A stretch of DNA of 64,000 nt from the NCBI RefSeq assembly GCF_000002865.3, contig NW_001865068.1, positions 186,357 through 250,356 on the forward strand, in the 5' to 3' direction. Both the position numbers and the translations under genes were made by a program. Position 1 is the first letter of the stretch; each line of letters begins with the position of its first letter. The stretch is from Monosiga brevicollis MX1. Its lineage: Eukaryota; Opisthokonta; Choanoflagellata; Craspedida; Salpingoecidae. Positions 10,778 through 21,475 of the stretch are shown here, in pieces. The notes under the pieces were generated by a model that made no database searches, was not told the origin of the DNA, and was given only the letters and a program-made list of their open reading frames with translations.

Positions 10778-11650
10778 ATGGCTGCGACCACGATTCGATT
10801 CGCCAAGATGCACGGATTGGGTAACGACTTTGTGGTGGTGGACAGCGTGCGGCAGTCGTTGCCACCATTGGGATCCAGCTGGGTACAAGCCTTGGCTGAC
10901 CGCCATATTGGGATCGGGTTTGATCAGTTGCTCGTGATCGAGCCGCCACCAGCCTCGGGGCCTGAGCTTCAGATTGATTTTGTGTATCGCATCTTCAACG
11001 CGGACGGCAGTGAGGTGGGCCAGTGCGGCAATGGCGCTCGGTGTCTGGCTGCATACGTCTATCGGTATCATCTGGCACAGGCGGGCGCACAGCTACGCGT
11101 GCGCACGCGCAACAGTGAACTGACCATGCATGGAACGCCCGATGGCGCAATCACCGTGAATATGGGTTGTCCCAAATTTGATCCTGCGCAAGTGCCACTC
11201 CTAGCGCCCGCACGCGCCGATGTGTACCACCTGGCGCTCGAGTCTGGTGCTACGATCTGCTGCGGTGCCGTGAGCATGGGGAATCCCCACCTGGTAACGC
11301 TTGTGGACGACGTTGGTACGGCACCTGTGCTGGAGCTGGGCCCTCAGCTCGAATCCCATGCGCGCTGCCCTGAACGGGCCAATGTGGGGTTTATGCAAAT
11401 AGTTGATGCCCACTCAGTGCGGCTACGTGTTTTTGAGCGTGGCGCGGGTGAGACACGGGCATGTGGCAGCGGTGCTTGCGCTGCGGTGGCCGTGGGCATT
11501 GTCCAAGATCGGCTTTTGTCGCCGGTCACGGTATCCTTGCCTGGCGGTGTACTGGAGATTGCTTGGGCCGGTTTCGACGCGCCGCTCTACATGACGGGAC
11601 CGGCCGCTCATGTTTTCGAGGGTCTTTTGCCATGGCCTGCTAACCCCTGA
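10778..11650 (+). CDS. dapF: Diaminopimelate epimerase
   Basis: A 290-residue intronless gene for the enzyme that interconverts LL- and meso-diaminopimelate, the penultimate step of the DAP route to lysine. It works without cofactor through two cysteines. Both active-site motifs are visible: [17 protein letters not shown] in the N-terminal half and [12 protein letters not shown] in the C-terminal half. The start [20 protein letters not shown] matches the usual family start, so ATG 10778 is secure. Length is typical of bacterial and plant DapF. No targeting peptide is visible, so a cytosolic enzyme is likely. The lack of introns among intron-rich neighbours and the bacterial or algal pathway suggest acquisition by transfer. 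Choanoflagellates have been reported to hold DAP-pathway genes, so contamination is not needed to explain it. Confidence 0.97.
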   Translation: MAATTIRFAKMHGLGNDFVVVDSVRQSLPPLGSSWVQALADRHIGIGFDQLLVIEPPPASGPELQIDFVYRIFNADGSEVGQCGNGARCLAAYVYRYHLAQAGAQLRVRTRNSELTMHGTPDGAITVNMGCPKFDPAQVPLLAPARADVYHLALESGATICCGAVSMGNPHLVTLVDDVGTAPVLELGPQLESHARCPERANVGFMQIVDAHSVRLRVFERGAGETRACGSGACAAVAVGIVQDRLLSPVTVSLPGGVLEIAWAGFDAPLYMTGPAAHVFEGLLPWPANP

Positions 11651-12086
11651 TGGCGGTTGCATTCGGCCGATGCTTTGTTCCGTGCGATCTCGAGTTCACG
11701 CAGCAGGCGCAAGCGTGAGTAGCGCTACTGGCCCAGCCGGAGCCGGGACGAGAGAAGAAGAAGAAGAGGAAGACAATAAAAGCGAGAGCGACCATAGCAA
11801 TAGACGAAGAGATAGAGAGTGATAGGAGAGAGAGAGAGAGCTTGAGAGATCGAGATCGAGAGAGGGATCAGAGCTATCAAGAGCAGGTTGAGATGCTGAA
11901 CGCCGGTGAATGCGTTTTGACAATTGGAATTCGATCAGGCCAGCTGATGGAGAATTGAATAAAAAAAATGGTCCCACGCAGATCTGGGCGGTTGGTGAAC
12001 AGCAATTAGTTTATGATACTCGGTCATCCTTTACGGCGCATGTTGTATTCGGCTCGTGTCCAAGCCCACCATAGCTATTTTCCGGG
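11651..12086 (+). other. Convergent 3' flanks of dapF and the phosphatase gene
   Basis: An AG-rich region lies at about 11753-11870. An AATAAA at 11958-11963 on the plus strand, 308 bases after the dapF stop, is a candidate polyadenylation signal. No open frame here is convincing. Confidence 0.5.
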
Positions 12087-13371
12087 CTATAGGGACAATT
12101 GGTGCAGGGCAGCTTCCATGGTACGCAGCTGCTGCATGAAGCCACGATTTGGTTGTGCGACGGGCCTAAGCGAAACCAAATGCACGCAGGGTGTGACAAA
12201 TCAACATCGGGCACAGCTGCAGCAGACAGAGCGGAGCAGAGTTGAATGTGGCTGCATGCCCGAGGAAACGAGGCCAACCTGCGCCGCTGTACTTCTCGAA
12301 GCACGTCGTCAACATTGAGTTTTTGTGTTGCCATCAGATAGCACATGACCAAGGTGGTCGACCGCGACTTGCCCTGGAAACCGATTTTTGGAAGGAGGTT
12401 GTGTGAGGCGAGGCGAAGAACCTCAGAGTTCAAAGAAAAAGCGAGAGGAACCAAAAGTCCCCAGGAACCTCTGAGTAAACATCTGTCGATTGAACGAGTA
12501 CCTGAGCACAGTGAACAAGAACGGCCTGGCCGGCTCGGTGACACGCGTCAATTTGACGGAGGTGGGGCTCGATGACTGCCAATTCCAATGCCTGGGGGTG
12601 TGAACAAGGGGGCTCAGAATGAGAGCGCACCTAGGGATGGTGTTTAGTGCGGGGGGATGCCACACCTGCTCAGCGCTATCAACCCAAGATAGGATCGCTT
12701 GGGCGTTTTTTTCGCCTGTGGCGAGGAATTGCTCAACGTGGCGCTGGAATGGCGGAAAGAAGGCCCCCAAATCCTGTCAAACGTTGTGGCACCATGCAAG
12801 ATACCAGGCCGAGTTTAGGTGGGGCGCGGGTGATTTGCATTGTGCAGGGGCTAGGCTCTCTGGGCAAGGATGATACCTTGGCCACGGTGACGACGAGGGT
12901 AATGTCGTGCCGGCTAAGCATGCTTTGGTTGACAGCACGCATTCCACCCAAGAAGAGGGGGCCAGGTGCATCGGAGGGCACCAAGCCTGCGTGCGTATGT
13001 TACGATGATTCAAGCGTCGGCGTCAGCACATGTTGCAGTGCATTATGTGATTGCCAAGGGGAAAAGGACTGACCGATGGGAATGGGTACGGCGCCATTCG
13101 CTTCCCAGGGAAGGATGGTGGAGATGGGTGCCATGTTCATGATCATTTCCAAAACATGCTCGCCAGCAACATTCTCAGGGCGGTGTTGATGAATCGGGAT
13201 TTGACACTCTATGGGCGCTTTTAAATGAGAACCTGAATGCAAAATGGCGCAGGTGAGCAGCAGCAAACAGCCTCACTCACCACGGCACAGATTGGCCTTG
13301 ATGGGATGGGGATCAAAGGCAGCGCAGGCATGCTCCACGGGGGTAAAGTTGATTTGATCGCGCCACGACAT
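12087..13371 (-). CDS. Dual-specificity protein phosphatase
   Basis: Seven minus-strand exons join in phase to about 267 residues: 13281-13371, 13074-13232, 12805-12986, 12666-12773, 12502-12591, 12279-12373 and 12087-12165. The signature CX5R loop is rebuilt across an intron: VLVHCAQ ends one exon and GKSRSTT opens the next, giving HCAQGKSRS with the catalytic Cys and Arg. Upstream, LFLGGMRAVNQ and ITLVVTVAK match the first strands of the DUSP fold. The C-terminus, VQRRRPVAQPNRGFMQQL, matches the helix after the active site (PNxGFxxQL). It should remove phosphate from Tyr and Ser/Thr residues, substrate unknown. Exon 3 is uncertain at its 3' side: an alternative donor after VAK at 12876 would shorten the protein by 24 residues in frame. 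The N-terminal 70 residues match no domain I know. Confidence 0.85.
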
Positions 13372-13945
<574 letters not shown>

Positions 13946-14947
13946 TTAGAGGGCTTCGAGAAATTGTACCTCTGCCATGTAGATTTGATATAGGGAAGAG
14001 GGGTTTTGGGCACAGGGATGCATTTCAGAGACTTTGACGCGGAGGGTCGAGACGGTCAAAGGCTCGGACCAGGTGGCGTTGAGGAGCTCCCAGGGCGCGA
14101 GCCCACCGACAATAGCGGGGCTTGGCGAGGTGATGGTGGAGTCGGCTATTGGAGTAAACTGATTACCAGTGGTAGCCTTGGCCTCGAGGGCCACCGTCTT
14201 GAGACGATAGGAGCAAACGGGAACCCAGATGCGCCAACCCAGGAGTTGCTTTGGTGTGGAGAAGGTGACGGTGAGGTACTGGGGTAAAGGCGAGTAGAGA
14301 GGGCCATTCATGTCAAAGGTTTTGCCCCTGCTCGCGTCTTCTGAGAGACCATCCACGGCATACTGGGTATTGCATAGGTCGTAAGACCCACAGGCATAGT
14401 ACTGGCTGGTAGCAGAGGTGGTCCACGTTTGATCCGCATCCCCACCAGCCACCCAGCGAGCAACTGGTTGGCTGGGGGCGGCTGTGGTCGTGGGCAGCGC
14501 GAGTCCGGTTTCAAAGCGAATGGATGGGGCACAGAGGTAAATTTGTTCAAAACCACTTTTGATCCAAGGCCTTTGGCACCACGTTTCGGCGCTGGACGCA
14601 TCAAGGCCGCCGTCACGCACTTGAGCCCCATCATGAATGGCGGTGGCCAGCAGCACCAGGGGACACGAAGACACCAGGGTGTCATGCTGCTTCTGAAGCA
14701 CACAGCCATTATCGACATTGCCCATCGTGGTGGCGTTGCCCATTGGGTTCAAGAGCCCCCGCGCGGTGGCCAGATCGCTCGCATTCCCGTCCCATCGAGC
14801 TGGGGCCCGCACAGGGCCTTTCAACACAAGTTCGCCCTCAAGAGCCCATATCGCCGAAGTACCGTCATCATCAGCCGCGTCCATTCCCATCAACATCCAC
14901 CCCACCACCACCATCACCGTCACGTGCCACCCCCGCCGCTGGTACAT
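13946..14947 (-). CDS. Secreted protein with F5/8 type C (discoidin)-like C-terminus
   Basis: An intronless 333-residue frame. It begins with a hydrophobic signal peptide (VTVMVVVGWMLMGMDA). The middle has scattered Cys residues and a Pro/Thr linker. The last about 110 residues follow the discoidin pattern: YLTVTFSTPKQLLGWRIWVP near the start, then VALEAKAT, ELLNATWSEPL, LRVKVSEM and a final EVQFLEAL, as in coagulation factor 5/8 type C domains that bind glycans or lipids. Two Asn-x-Thr sites (NATTMG and NATWSE) suit a secreted protein. The assignment rests on strand pattern and is moderate. The gene is transcribed away from the kinase gene that starts near 15555. Confidence 0.65.
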   Translation of the reverse strand: MYQRRGWHVTVMVVVGWMLMGMDAADDDGTSAIWALEGELVLKGPVRAPARWDGNASDLATARGLLNPMGNATTMGNVDNGCVLQKQHDTLVSSCPLVLLATAIHDGAQVRDGGLDASSAETWCQRPWIKSGFEQIYLCAPSIRFETGLALPTTTAAPSQPVARWVAGGDADQTWTTSATSQYYACGSYDLCNTQYAVDGLSEDASRGKTFDMNGPLYSPLPQYLTVTFSTPKQLLGWRIWVPVCSYRLKTVALEAKATTGNQFTPIADSTITSPSPAIVGGLAPWELLNATWSEPLTVSTLRVKVSEMHPCAQNPSSLYQIYMAEVQFLEAL

Positions 14948-15053
14948 CTCGCTCGATCAACAATCAATCAAATGCCGTCCACACACTCACTCCTTCATCC
15001 ACTTTCCGGCTTGATATGTGAGTCCGAACCCCCACACATAAAATCACACGCCC

Positions 15054-15087
<34 letters not shown>

Positions 15088-15167
15088 CTCTCTCTCTCTC
15101 TGTCTCTGTCTCTTCTGTCTCTCTCTCTCTCTGTCTCTCTCTGTCTGTCTCTCTCTGTCTGTCTGTC

Positions 15168-15233
<66 letters not shown>

Positions 15234-15554
15234 AGAGAGATCTCACACACACACAATTTATGACATGCTGCAAGACACTGAATGTCAGAAAAACAAACAG
15301 AGTTGAATGATAAGACTTACAGTACTGTAGTTAATGTCGAAAATTAGAGGAATAATGTAGTAAACATAATGTTTAAGCTTGTAGTTTGTGATGTAATATT
15401 TAAACTTTAAGAGGGAGAGAGAGGCAGTTTTAAGCTCGATCAAACGCACGCGAGGTCGTGGTCGTGGTCGTCGTGGTCGTCACCTCGTCGTCGGTTCTCT
15501 TGGCTTTTGGACACTGGTGTGGGTACGGCATCGAGGCAGGCATAGGCCAGTAAG
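14948..15554. promoter_or_regulatory. Divergent intergenic region with CA/CT/TCTG repeats
   Basis: About 600 bp lie between two genes pointing away from each other. It holds (CA)n at about 15055-15082, (CT)n at about 15083-15105, then a TCTG array to about 15220 and a further CT run to about 15235. An AT-rich segment follows at about 15255-15410. No gene is seen. A shared promoter is inferred from orientation only. Confidence 0.5.
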
Positions 15555-17274
15555 ATGAGCTGTGACAGCGGTACGTTCGTCAGCACTTGCTGCTTTTCAA
15601 GGATTCCGATGGTGCTGCGACACCTTTGTGCGTTGGGCCGGCCCCGCCCCTCACGTCAGGGGCGAATCGTGGATAGAGCGTGCCTTTTTACAAGAGTACC
15701 AATTGGATCATGGCGTTCAGTTTCCGCCCGGCGGGTTTGGACAGGTCCTGGGGTGAGCTGGCACTCCAAACTTTGCGTGTGAAACTTGTCGCGATTGCAC
15801 CCGGTCACATGGCTTCTCATGCCAGCATCGATCGACGAACCCGCTTGTAGCTGCACGCGTCTTGCTGACAGTCAAGCGGCCGTGGTTAAGAAGGTGCCTT
15901 TCAAGGTATGCCAACGACCTGAATTGCCCCCTTCGGATTTGGGTTTGTCTTGTTGACCGAGCAAGATCGACGTGTGCCCTGCTCACGTTTGGCTTTGCAG
16001 TCGGCTCAAGAGCATCTGACCGCCTACGCAGCCTGCGACGAGTCACCCTGGAAGGAGTTTCGCCGAGAGCGTGACATTCTGTTGCAGCTCAAAGGCAACG
16101 ATCTCTTTTGCCAGGCAAGCCGGAACATCAGATACGGCATGGCTCCCAAACTTCCCCACAATCTCGCTTACACCCCGCTCCCAACCCATAGATGTATGCC
16201 ATTTACTGGAGCGATGATCGCTCGAAACAAGATGACATGTATATTGTGATGCACCGCTACCGAACCGATCTCTTTGACGTAAGCGCGACACCTGCATCGT
16301 CATAGCCCTTGCATTTGAGCATAGGTGCAGGGAAGAGCGAGCACAATACCAACCGTTCTCTCCTTGATGCTTGCTGATGGTGCCTCGTTCTGCTCTCTGA
16401 CCCATCATGTCGAGACACAGGTGGCCATGCCCGGTTCCAGCAATTACCGTGATCTGACGGTCCAAGAGCTGCAGCTGGTGGCGCGCCGCACGATCATGGC
16501 CGTGGCCCAGCTGCATAGCTTTGACATTATTCATCGGGACATCAAGCTCGAAAACGTGTGTCGCGTTCCCATCGACCCCCCGACCGTATGCCAGCCTTGG
16601 GTTTCAAATGCCTCACGCATTGGTGCCCATGGGTGCAGGTTTTCTTGGACGATCCGACCGACATGAACACCTCGGCCCTGGGCGATTTTGGTATGACGCC
16701 AACCTTTTGCGTCTGATATCCTATCACACTCTTGTCAAATGATCGCTCAGCCACTTCAGGGCACAGTGCATCGGCATATACAACCGTGATACCTCACACA
16801 CTGGTCGCATTGGCACAGGCTGTGCACGCGTCCTACCTCCGTCAACGGATGAGGTCACTTCCAAAATTGGGACCAAGGTTTGTGGCCGGCTTTGACCACC
16901 CTCTTTCTGATGGGCGGCGTCGCTGGTTTATCCTCCTCCCCACGTTTCTCCGCATCACGAGGCATGGCTGTGCATCATCCCCGATTTGCTAGACATTCTG
17001 GGCCCCCGAAATGCTGCTGGGCAACGGTCATTATGGCCAGGCCGTGGATATCTGGTCGCTGGGCTGCTTTCTGTACACGCTTCATGTCAAGCAGTACCCG
17101 TTTGGCGTTGACCGCCATCCCCGCTTCGCTCGCAATGTGGCCTCGGCTACGTGGACCCGTTCAGTCATTGCAGATGACCACCTTCGACACTTGCTGGAAG
17201 CTTGCTTCCAACTGGATCCTGAAGCCCGTCCTTCCGCCGAGGACATGCTCAAGCATTCGTACTTTGCCCAATAG
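15555..17274 (+). CDS. Serine/threonine protein kinase
   Basis: A compact protein kinase. Eight exons join in phase: 15660-15752, 15872-15905, 16001-16114, 16192-16278, 16421-16555, 16639-16690, 16819-16877 and 16993-17274. Visible motifs are the glycine loop PPGGFGQVLG, the strand-3 Lys in VVKKVPF, a helix C region WKEFRRERDILLQL, HRDIKLEN, DFG, KIGTKTFWAPEM and DIWSLG. HRDIKLEN puts it with Ser/Thr kinases. The kinase domain is almost the whole protein and ends at SYFAQ. The 16114/16192 intron starts with GC (CAG then GCAAGC) and ends in TAG, a GC-AG intron. The first exon is unresolved: ATG 15555 is the best start, but joining it to 15660 breaks phase, and an in-phase join to 15602 would need an intron near 31 bp. 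Substrate and family are unknown. Confidence 0.85.
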
Positions 17275-17877
17275 AAAACACGCCCCCCCGGCCTCCCCCC
17301 TCGTTGCCTCTCCGATCGAGCCTGCGAAGGAAGTGAGAAACATTTACTCCCTGGCCGCCAAGCCAGAATTTGAATAGATGAAACACCTAAAACCCACGCC
17401 CTTCAATATACATTTTGTACAACACAAAAAGTGTGAGAAACAGCCCACTTCACTTAAACCAATGTGTGATAAGCGTCACACTGAGCCAGACTACAAGTGT
17501 GACTTAATACACTCTTTTCTTCACCTCATTTTTCTCTCTCTCTCTCTCGCTCTCGCTCTCTGTCGGTACGTACGAAACCTTCTGGGGCCGGCGGGGGGGT
17601 CGCTCGACTGTTGCTGGTCTTGGTCTTGGGCTTGGTCTTGGGCTTGGTCTTGGGCTTGGGCTTGGGCTTGGGCTTGGGCTTGGGTCTGGGGTTTGGATGG
17701 CGCAGGGCGGCGGGTGCATGCACTACAGTCAGCAGTTGGGGATGGGGATGTGAATGCAATCTTGCGCGGATGCGCGCGTTTGTGTATCGTCAAGACAGGG
17801 CTTGATTGGATCGCTTTTGGTGGGCGCCAGCCTCATCTTGTGGACGTGTGCCCTCTCCTTCTCTAGCACCAGTCGCC
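17275..17877 (+). repeat. Spacer with CT run and a CTTGGG-type minisatellite
   Basis: The gap between the kinase stop and the complex III subunit 9 ATG contains a CT run at about 17535-17562. A tandem array of CTTGGG and GGTCTTGGGCTT units spans about 17617-17690. No gene is seen; frames through the array read as short peptide repeats. The array could lie in a 5' UTR intron of the downstream gene. Confidence 0.75.
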
Positions 17878-18253
17878 ATGGGTTTTGCTCAGACACTGTA
17901 CCAGACGGTCTTCCGTCGCAACTCGACCACGCTCGTCTTTATCGCGAGCGGTGTCTTCGTCTTTGAGCGTATCTTCAACCCCGTCACCGACGGCTATTTC
18001 TTCAAGCGCAACGCTGGCGTACGTGTCTCGCAAACGGCGTGCAACCAAACAGACTTGTGTGCTGGTCGACACCAGCCAGCACTCGGCCTGCTAGTGCATC
18101 TCGTCGTCTGATTGACATGGCATGGCCAAAGCATCGCATCCTATCTCATCACTGCCACGTGCCTGCCCACCCTCCTTTTGCCCTTTTTTTCGGATTGAGT
18201 AGAAGCTCTACTCAGACCTGCCCTGCGCCAAGGCCGAGGCTGACTCGGCATAA
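17878..18253 (+). CDS. UQCR10: Cytochrome bc1 complex subunit 9 (UQCR10/QCR9)
   Basis: Two exons, 17878-18018 and 18203-18253, join in phase 0 to 63 residues, the same size as the animal protein. The sequence LYQTVFRRNSTTLVFIASG, then FERIFNPVTDG, and NAGKLYSDL at the end, follow the family pattern of VFRRNST, a membrane segment, FER and a C-terminal KLY. It is a small structural subunit of mitochondrial complex III that helps hold cytochrome c1 and the Rieske protein. The intron donor is GTACGT. Confidence 0.93.
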
Positions 18254-19321
18254 AGTGTGACTCCTCTGGCAGCGCTCTAAGCATGCTAGCTTCCCTTTTC
18301 CCAACGTCCCATGATAGGGCTGGCGAGCTTGGTATCGCCTGCGGCGCACCAACCTCCTAGCTATACTCCAACCTGCCTCAGTGGGCCATGTTGACCCGCT
18401 AACAGCCTTTCTCCATCCCTCTTCACCTCAGATGATTTCTGAGCATGTGCAGGGGATGATCCTTATCCTCTTGGTATTTGTTTTTTTTGGCGTGAAAATA
18501 CAAAAAAAATCAACACAAAAAGCCCATCCGCCCTTGGTCTCTTTGCTCTCTTTGCTCTCTTTGCCCAGTGCCAGGGAAATAGCGACCTCCTTCAGGCTGA
18601 CCAGTCAATGCACGTCCATGCCGGCGAGCTAGATGGCAAGCCTCCAGCCAGGATCCTTTGAGTCTGCACACCTGATTCTTGCCATCCTACTTGGTACTAC
18701 AGCCGCGCGACACACACAGTTGAACGAGTAGTCATCGGCTGGCCAAACAACAGAGTCAAGGGAAGAGACAATTCGCACCCCTGTGTCCTGACACTTGTGC
18801 CAAGTTACAACTACAGCCCTCAAAGAGGAATAACCGAGTTGGTCAAATCGATGAACTCCCGAGACTCTCCCATCCCTGCCTGTGGGCTCACAGATTTCTC
18901 TGTCTGTTCCCGTCTCCATGCGCGCGCCCGTGTGAAAGCTCCTTTGTGTCCGTCCATGTCGTCGTCGGCCCTCTCCGGCTGCCGCTGACCCTATTCCCGA
19001 ATCGTAACGAATTGTTGAAATCGTTTCTTGTGTGTGTGTGTGTGTGTGTGCGGTGTGTGTGTGTGTGTTCATTTTTTTTTTTCAATTTTGTTTCAATTTT
19101 TTTTTTCTCTCTCTCTCTCTCTCTCTTCTGTGTGTGTGTGTGTGTGTTCGAGTCGACGGGGTCAGTGCGGCGGCAGTGTGTGGCGTGGGCGTGGGAGGGG
19201 GGGGGGAAAGGGGGGCGTTGGATGTGACACTGGTGGTGGGATGGCTCATGGTGGCTTTTACGATGGGGCTTAGAAGCACGGACGGACAGACTGGGTTCTG
19301 ACGCCACCAGCAACTGGAGCC
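18254..19321. other. Intergenic region with TG and CT repeats, no gene seen
   Basis: This kilobase has no convincing frame on either strand. TG runs lie at about 19029-19070 and 19130-19147, separated by T-rich and CT stretches, followed by a G run near 19197-19204. The repeats end about 120 bp upstream of the next start codon at 19322. Confidence 0.55.
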
Positions 19322-20211
19322 ATGTCGCTCAAGCTGACGCTGCTCTCGCTTCGCGAGGACTGCAGCAACTTTGACGAGGTCGTCGAGAAGGTGCTCAAGC
19401 TCATTCCTACCGACATTGACCAAGCCCGCATCCTCGAGGCATGTTTCTTCTGAAGCTCGGTTGTTGCGCCTGCCCCATTCGCAACGGCGGTTCACTCTCC
19501 GCACACACACACACACACACTCTCTGTACTCATGGACGGACACACCCTAATCCAATGATGTCTTCGCACTTGCGCCATCAAATCTATCTCTATCAGACCT
19601 TGGCCAGCACTCTCATTCAGGCCAACATCGACAAGCACAATCTGGCCACGGGCCTTATTGACCTGTGCGGCGCGGTGAGTGCGTGGGTGCTTCACTTCCT
19701 GCACCCGCGTCGTCTCCCCCACCCCCACGCAAGACCTCACTCCTTCCGGTCCAGGTTGCACGTAAGAAAGGCTGGCAGGAAGCCATCGTGGAGCCCCTGC
19801 TGCGCAATTTGCAATCGGCTGTCCGTCACTTCCAAGGCCAGCGCCAAAAAAAGCCCACCGATTACTTTGCCGTCGTCAACCTCTACAGTGTGGTCAGTGG
19901 AGCCTTAAAACCCTATCCTTCCTGCCCCTCCGCCCCGGCCATCATATGCATGCCCATGCTGGAAAATGCCTTGTCTTGGTCCCTCATTCCATTGGCATGA
20001 TCTTTGTGCTCCCTAGTTTTATACGACGGTGCAAAAGGGCGATGAGTTTATGCATACGCTCCTTGAGAGTCTACTCAAGGACAAGGTAGGACCAAGTCTA
20101 TTGGCCATGCGAATCAAACTTAGGAATGGGGAAAGGGGCAGGGGTGATGGTGATGGTCGTGCGCATCGAGGGAGAAGTGGAAGGTGTGAGCAGGGATGAG
20201 ATATAGAGGTG

Positions 20212-20291
<80 letters not shown>

Positions 20292-21307
20292 TAATAACAA
20301 CAACAATAACAACAGCACCAAGTGCTCAGTGCCGCGTGCAAAGTCTTTGCTCACCACACCGCCAATCACTCTACACTCTTAGGACAATGAGCATCTGCTG
20401 TCAACAACTGTCAACCTGGTCAAGCCCATCATTCAATGGAAACCTGCTTTTAATGACATCGTCGAGCGCATCGAGGCAGATGCAGCCATGCGGTGAGCCG
20501 GCGTGCAATCCACTTTCGCACCCTGCTGTGTCGACTTTTTGTCGAGATTTGCTCTGGCATGTCACCCGGGGCGCTGCAGGTTCTCGCAGCAGGGTTATGT
20601 CAATTGACCGAGCGCTCACGTCTGATAGGGCAAGCGGCTTCAACGCCGACGCCGCCGAGTTCCTTCCAGCAGCAGCAGGAGGCAGTGGTTATGTTGCCCC
20701 CTTCAACCCCCAAGCCTCAGCCTTTGTTCCTGGTTCTTGGAGCAACGCAACAGCCCCCGCCTCGGTCCGTTGTGCTTCATGCTCGTGTGTTTATCCAATT
20801 TTGCCCGGACGTGTTTCTGTGACCACACCTTCCACTCTTGCCCTTCCCTCACCGATCAACCACATTCCCTCCCTTTGCGCTTCAACAACGCGATTCACGT
20901 TGTCCCTTCACTCCATTCAGTCTGGAGCAGCTTCGCGAGCCATCCCCCGTATGTTCCATTCCTGATGTTTTGTAGCCCGTGTTGTTGCTTCGAACCTTCG
21001 CCGCTCATCCTTTCCATCATCCTGGCTTAGTTGTGGACCCCACTACCATCAGCACGGGCCCCTCCATGTTTGAGTGCGTCCCGTGCTCACCAGTTCTTCT
21101 GCCACACTTTGCTCAGCTTCTGCTATGGAACACAACTCACTCACCACCACCTTGTGCAGCGAATACGACACGGCAGATGATGCGGCTACACAGAGCAAGT
21201 TTCTTGACCAACTATTGCAAGAGACAGCGGGGATGAATGATGCCGAGGCCAACGACTACATGGAGGCCAAAATGGCTCAATTGGGCTTGACTGACGATCT
21301 TCCCTAG
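19322..21307 (+). CDS. Helical-repeat protein with two PAM2-like motifs
   Basis: Nine exons join in phase to 288 residues: 19322-19438, 19597-19674, 19755-19892, 20017-20085, 20383-20492, 20629-20764, 20921-20948, 21031-21073 and 21160-21307. The first about 180 residues are amphipathic helices (FDEVVEKVLKLIP, LLRNLQSAVRHF, LLESLLKDK) that could be a MIF4G/HEAT-type repeat. They are followed by GFNADAAEFLPAA and PFNPQASAFVPGSW. Both fit the PAM2 consensus, an aromatic or Leu residue, Asn, spaced Ala, then FxP, used to bind the MLLE domain of poly(A)-binding protein. The C-terminus is acidic. This resembles a PAIP1-like translation factor, but with the PAM2 motifs after the helical part. The first intron appears to be GC-AG (GAG then GCATGT). 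The small exon 20921-20948 is the least certain. Confidence 0.7.
20213..20291 (+). repeat. (CAGCAA)n hexanucleotide array in an intron
   Basis: About 13 copies of CAACAG/CAGCAA lie in the 297 bp intron between 20085 and 20383. Although it could translate as polyglutamine, the flanking exons are joined in phase without it and the region upstream contains stops, so it is intronic. Confidence 0.85.
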
Positions 21308-21475
21308 ACCCGCGGCGCTCCCAACTGACCTACATCCCATAATCATTCTTTTTGTCTTTCGTTCGCTCTTTGTCATGTTGATGGCCATAGTTTTAATTGT
21401 ATATCGTGCCAGAATAATAGGGGGCAGCAGTGCCAGGACCTTGGATGTGTCTCAGAAACTGTGGCCAATTGCAAA

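Noticed and set aside
10778-11650. Bacterial contamination as the source of dapF.
   Set aside because: It is continuous with eukaryotic flanks on both sides and lies between spliced genes; no other bacterial gene is nearby.
17617-17690. CTTGGG array considered as telomeric or centromeric repeat.
   Set aside because: It is short, impure, internal and upstream of an ordinary gene, so a local minisatellite is simpler.
20213-20291. CAG-type array considered as a polyglutamine tract in a protein.
   Set aside because: The flanking exons join in phase without it and good splice sites surround it.
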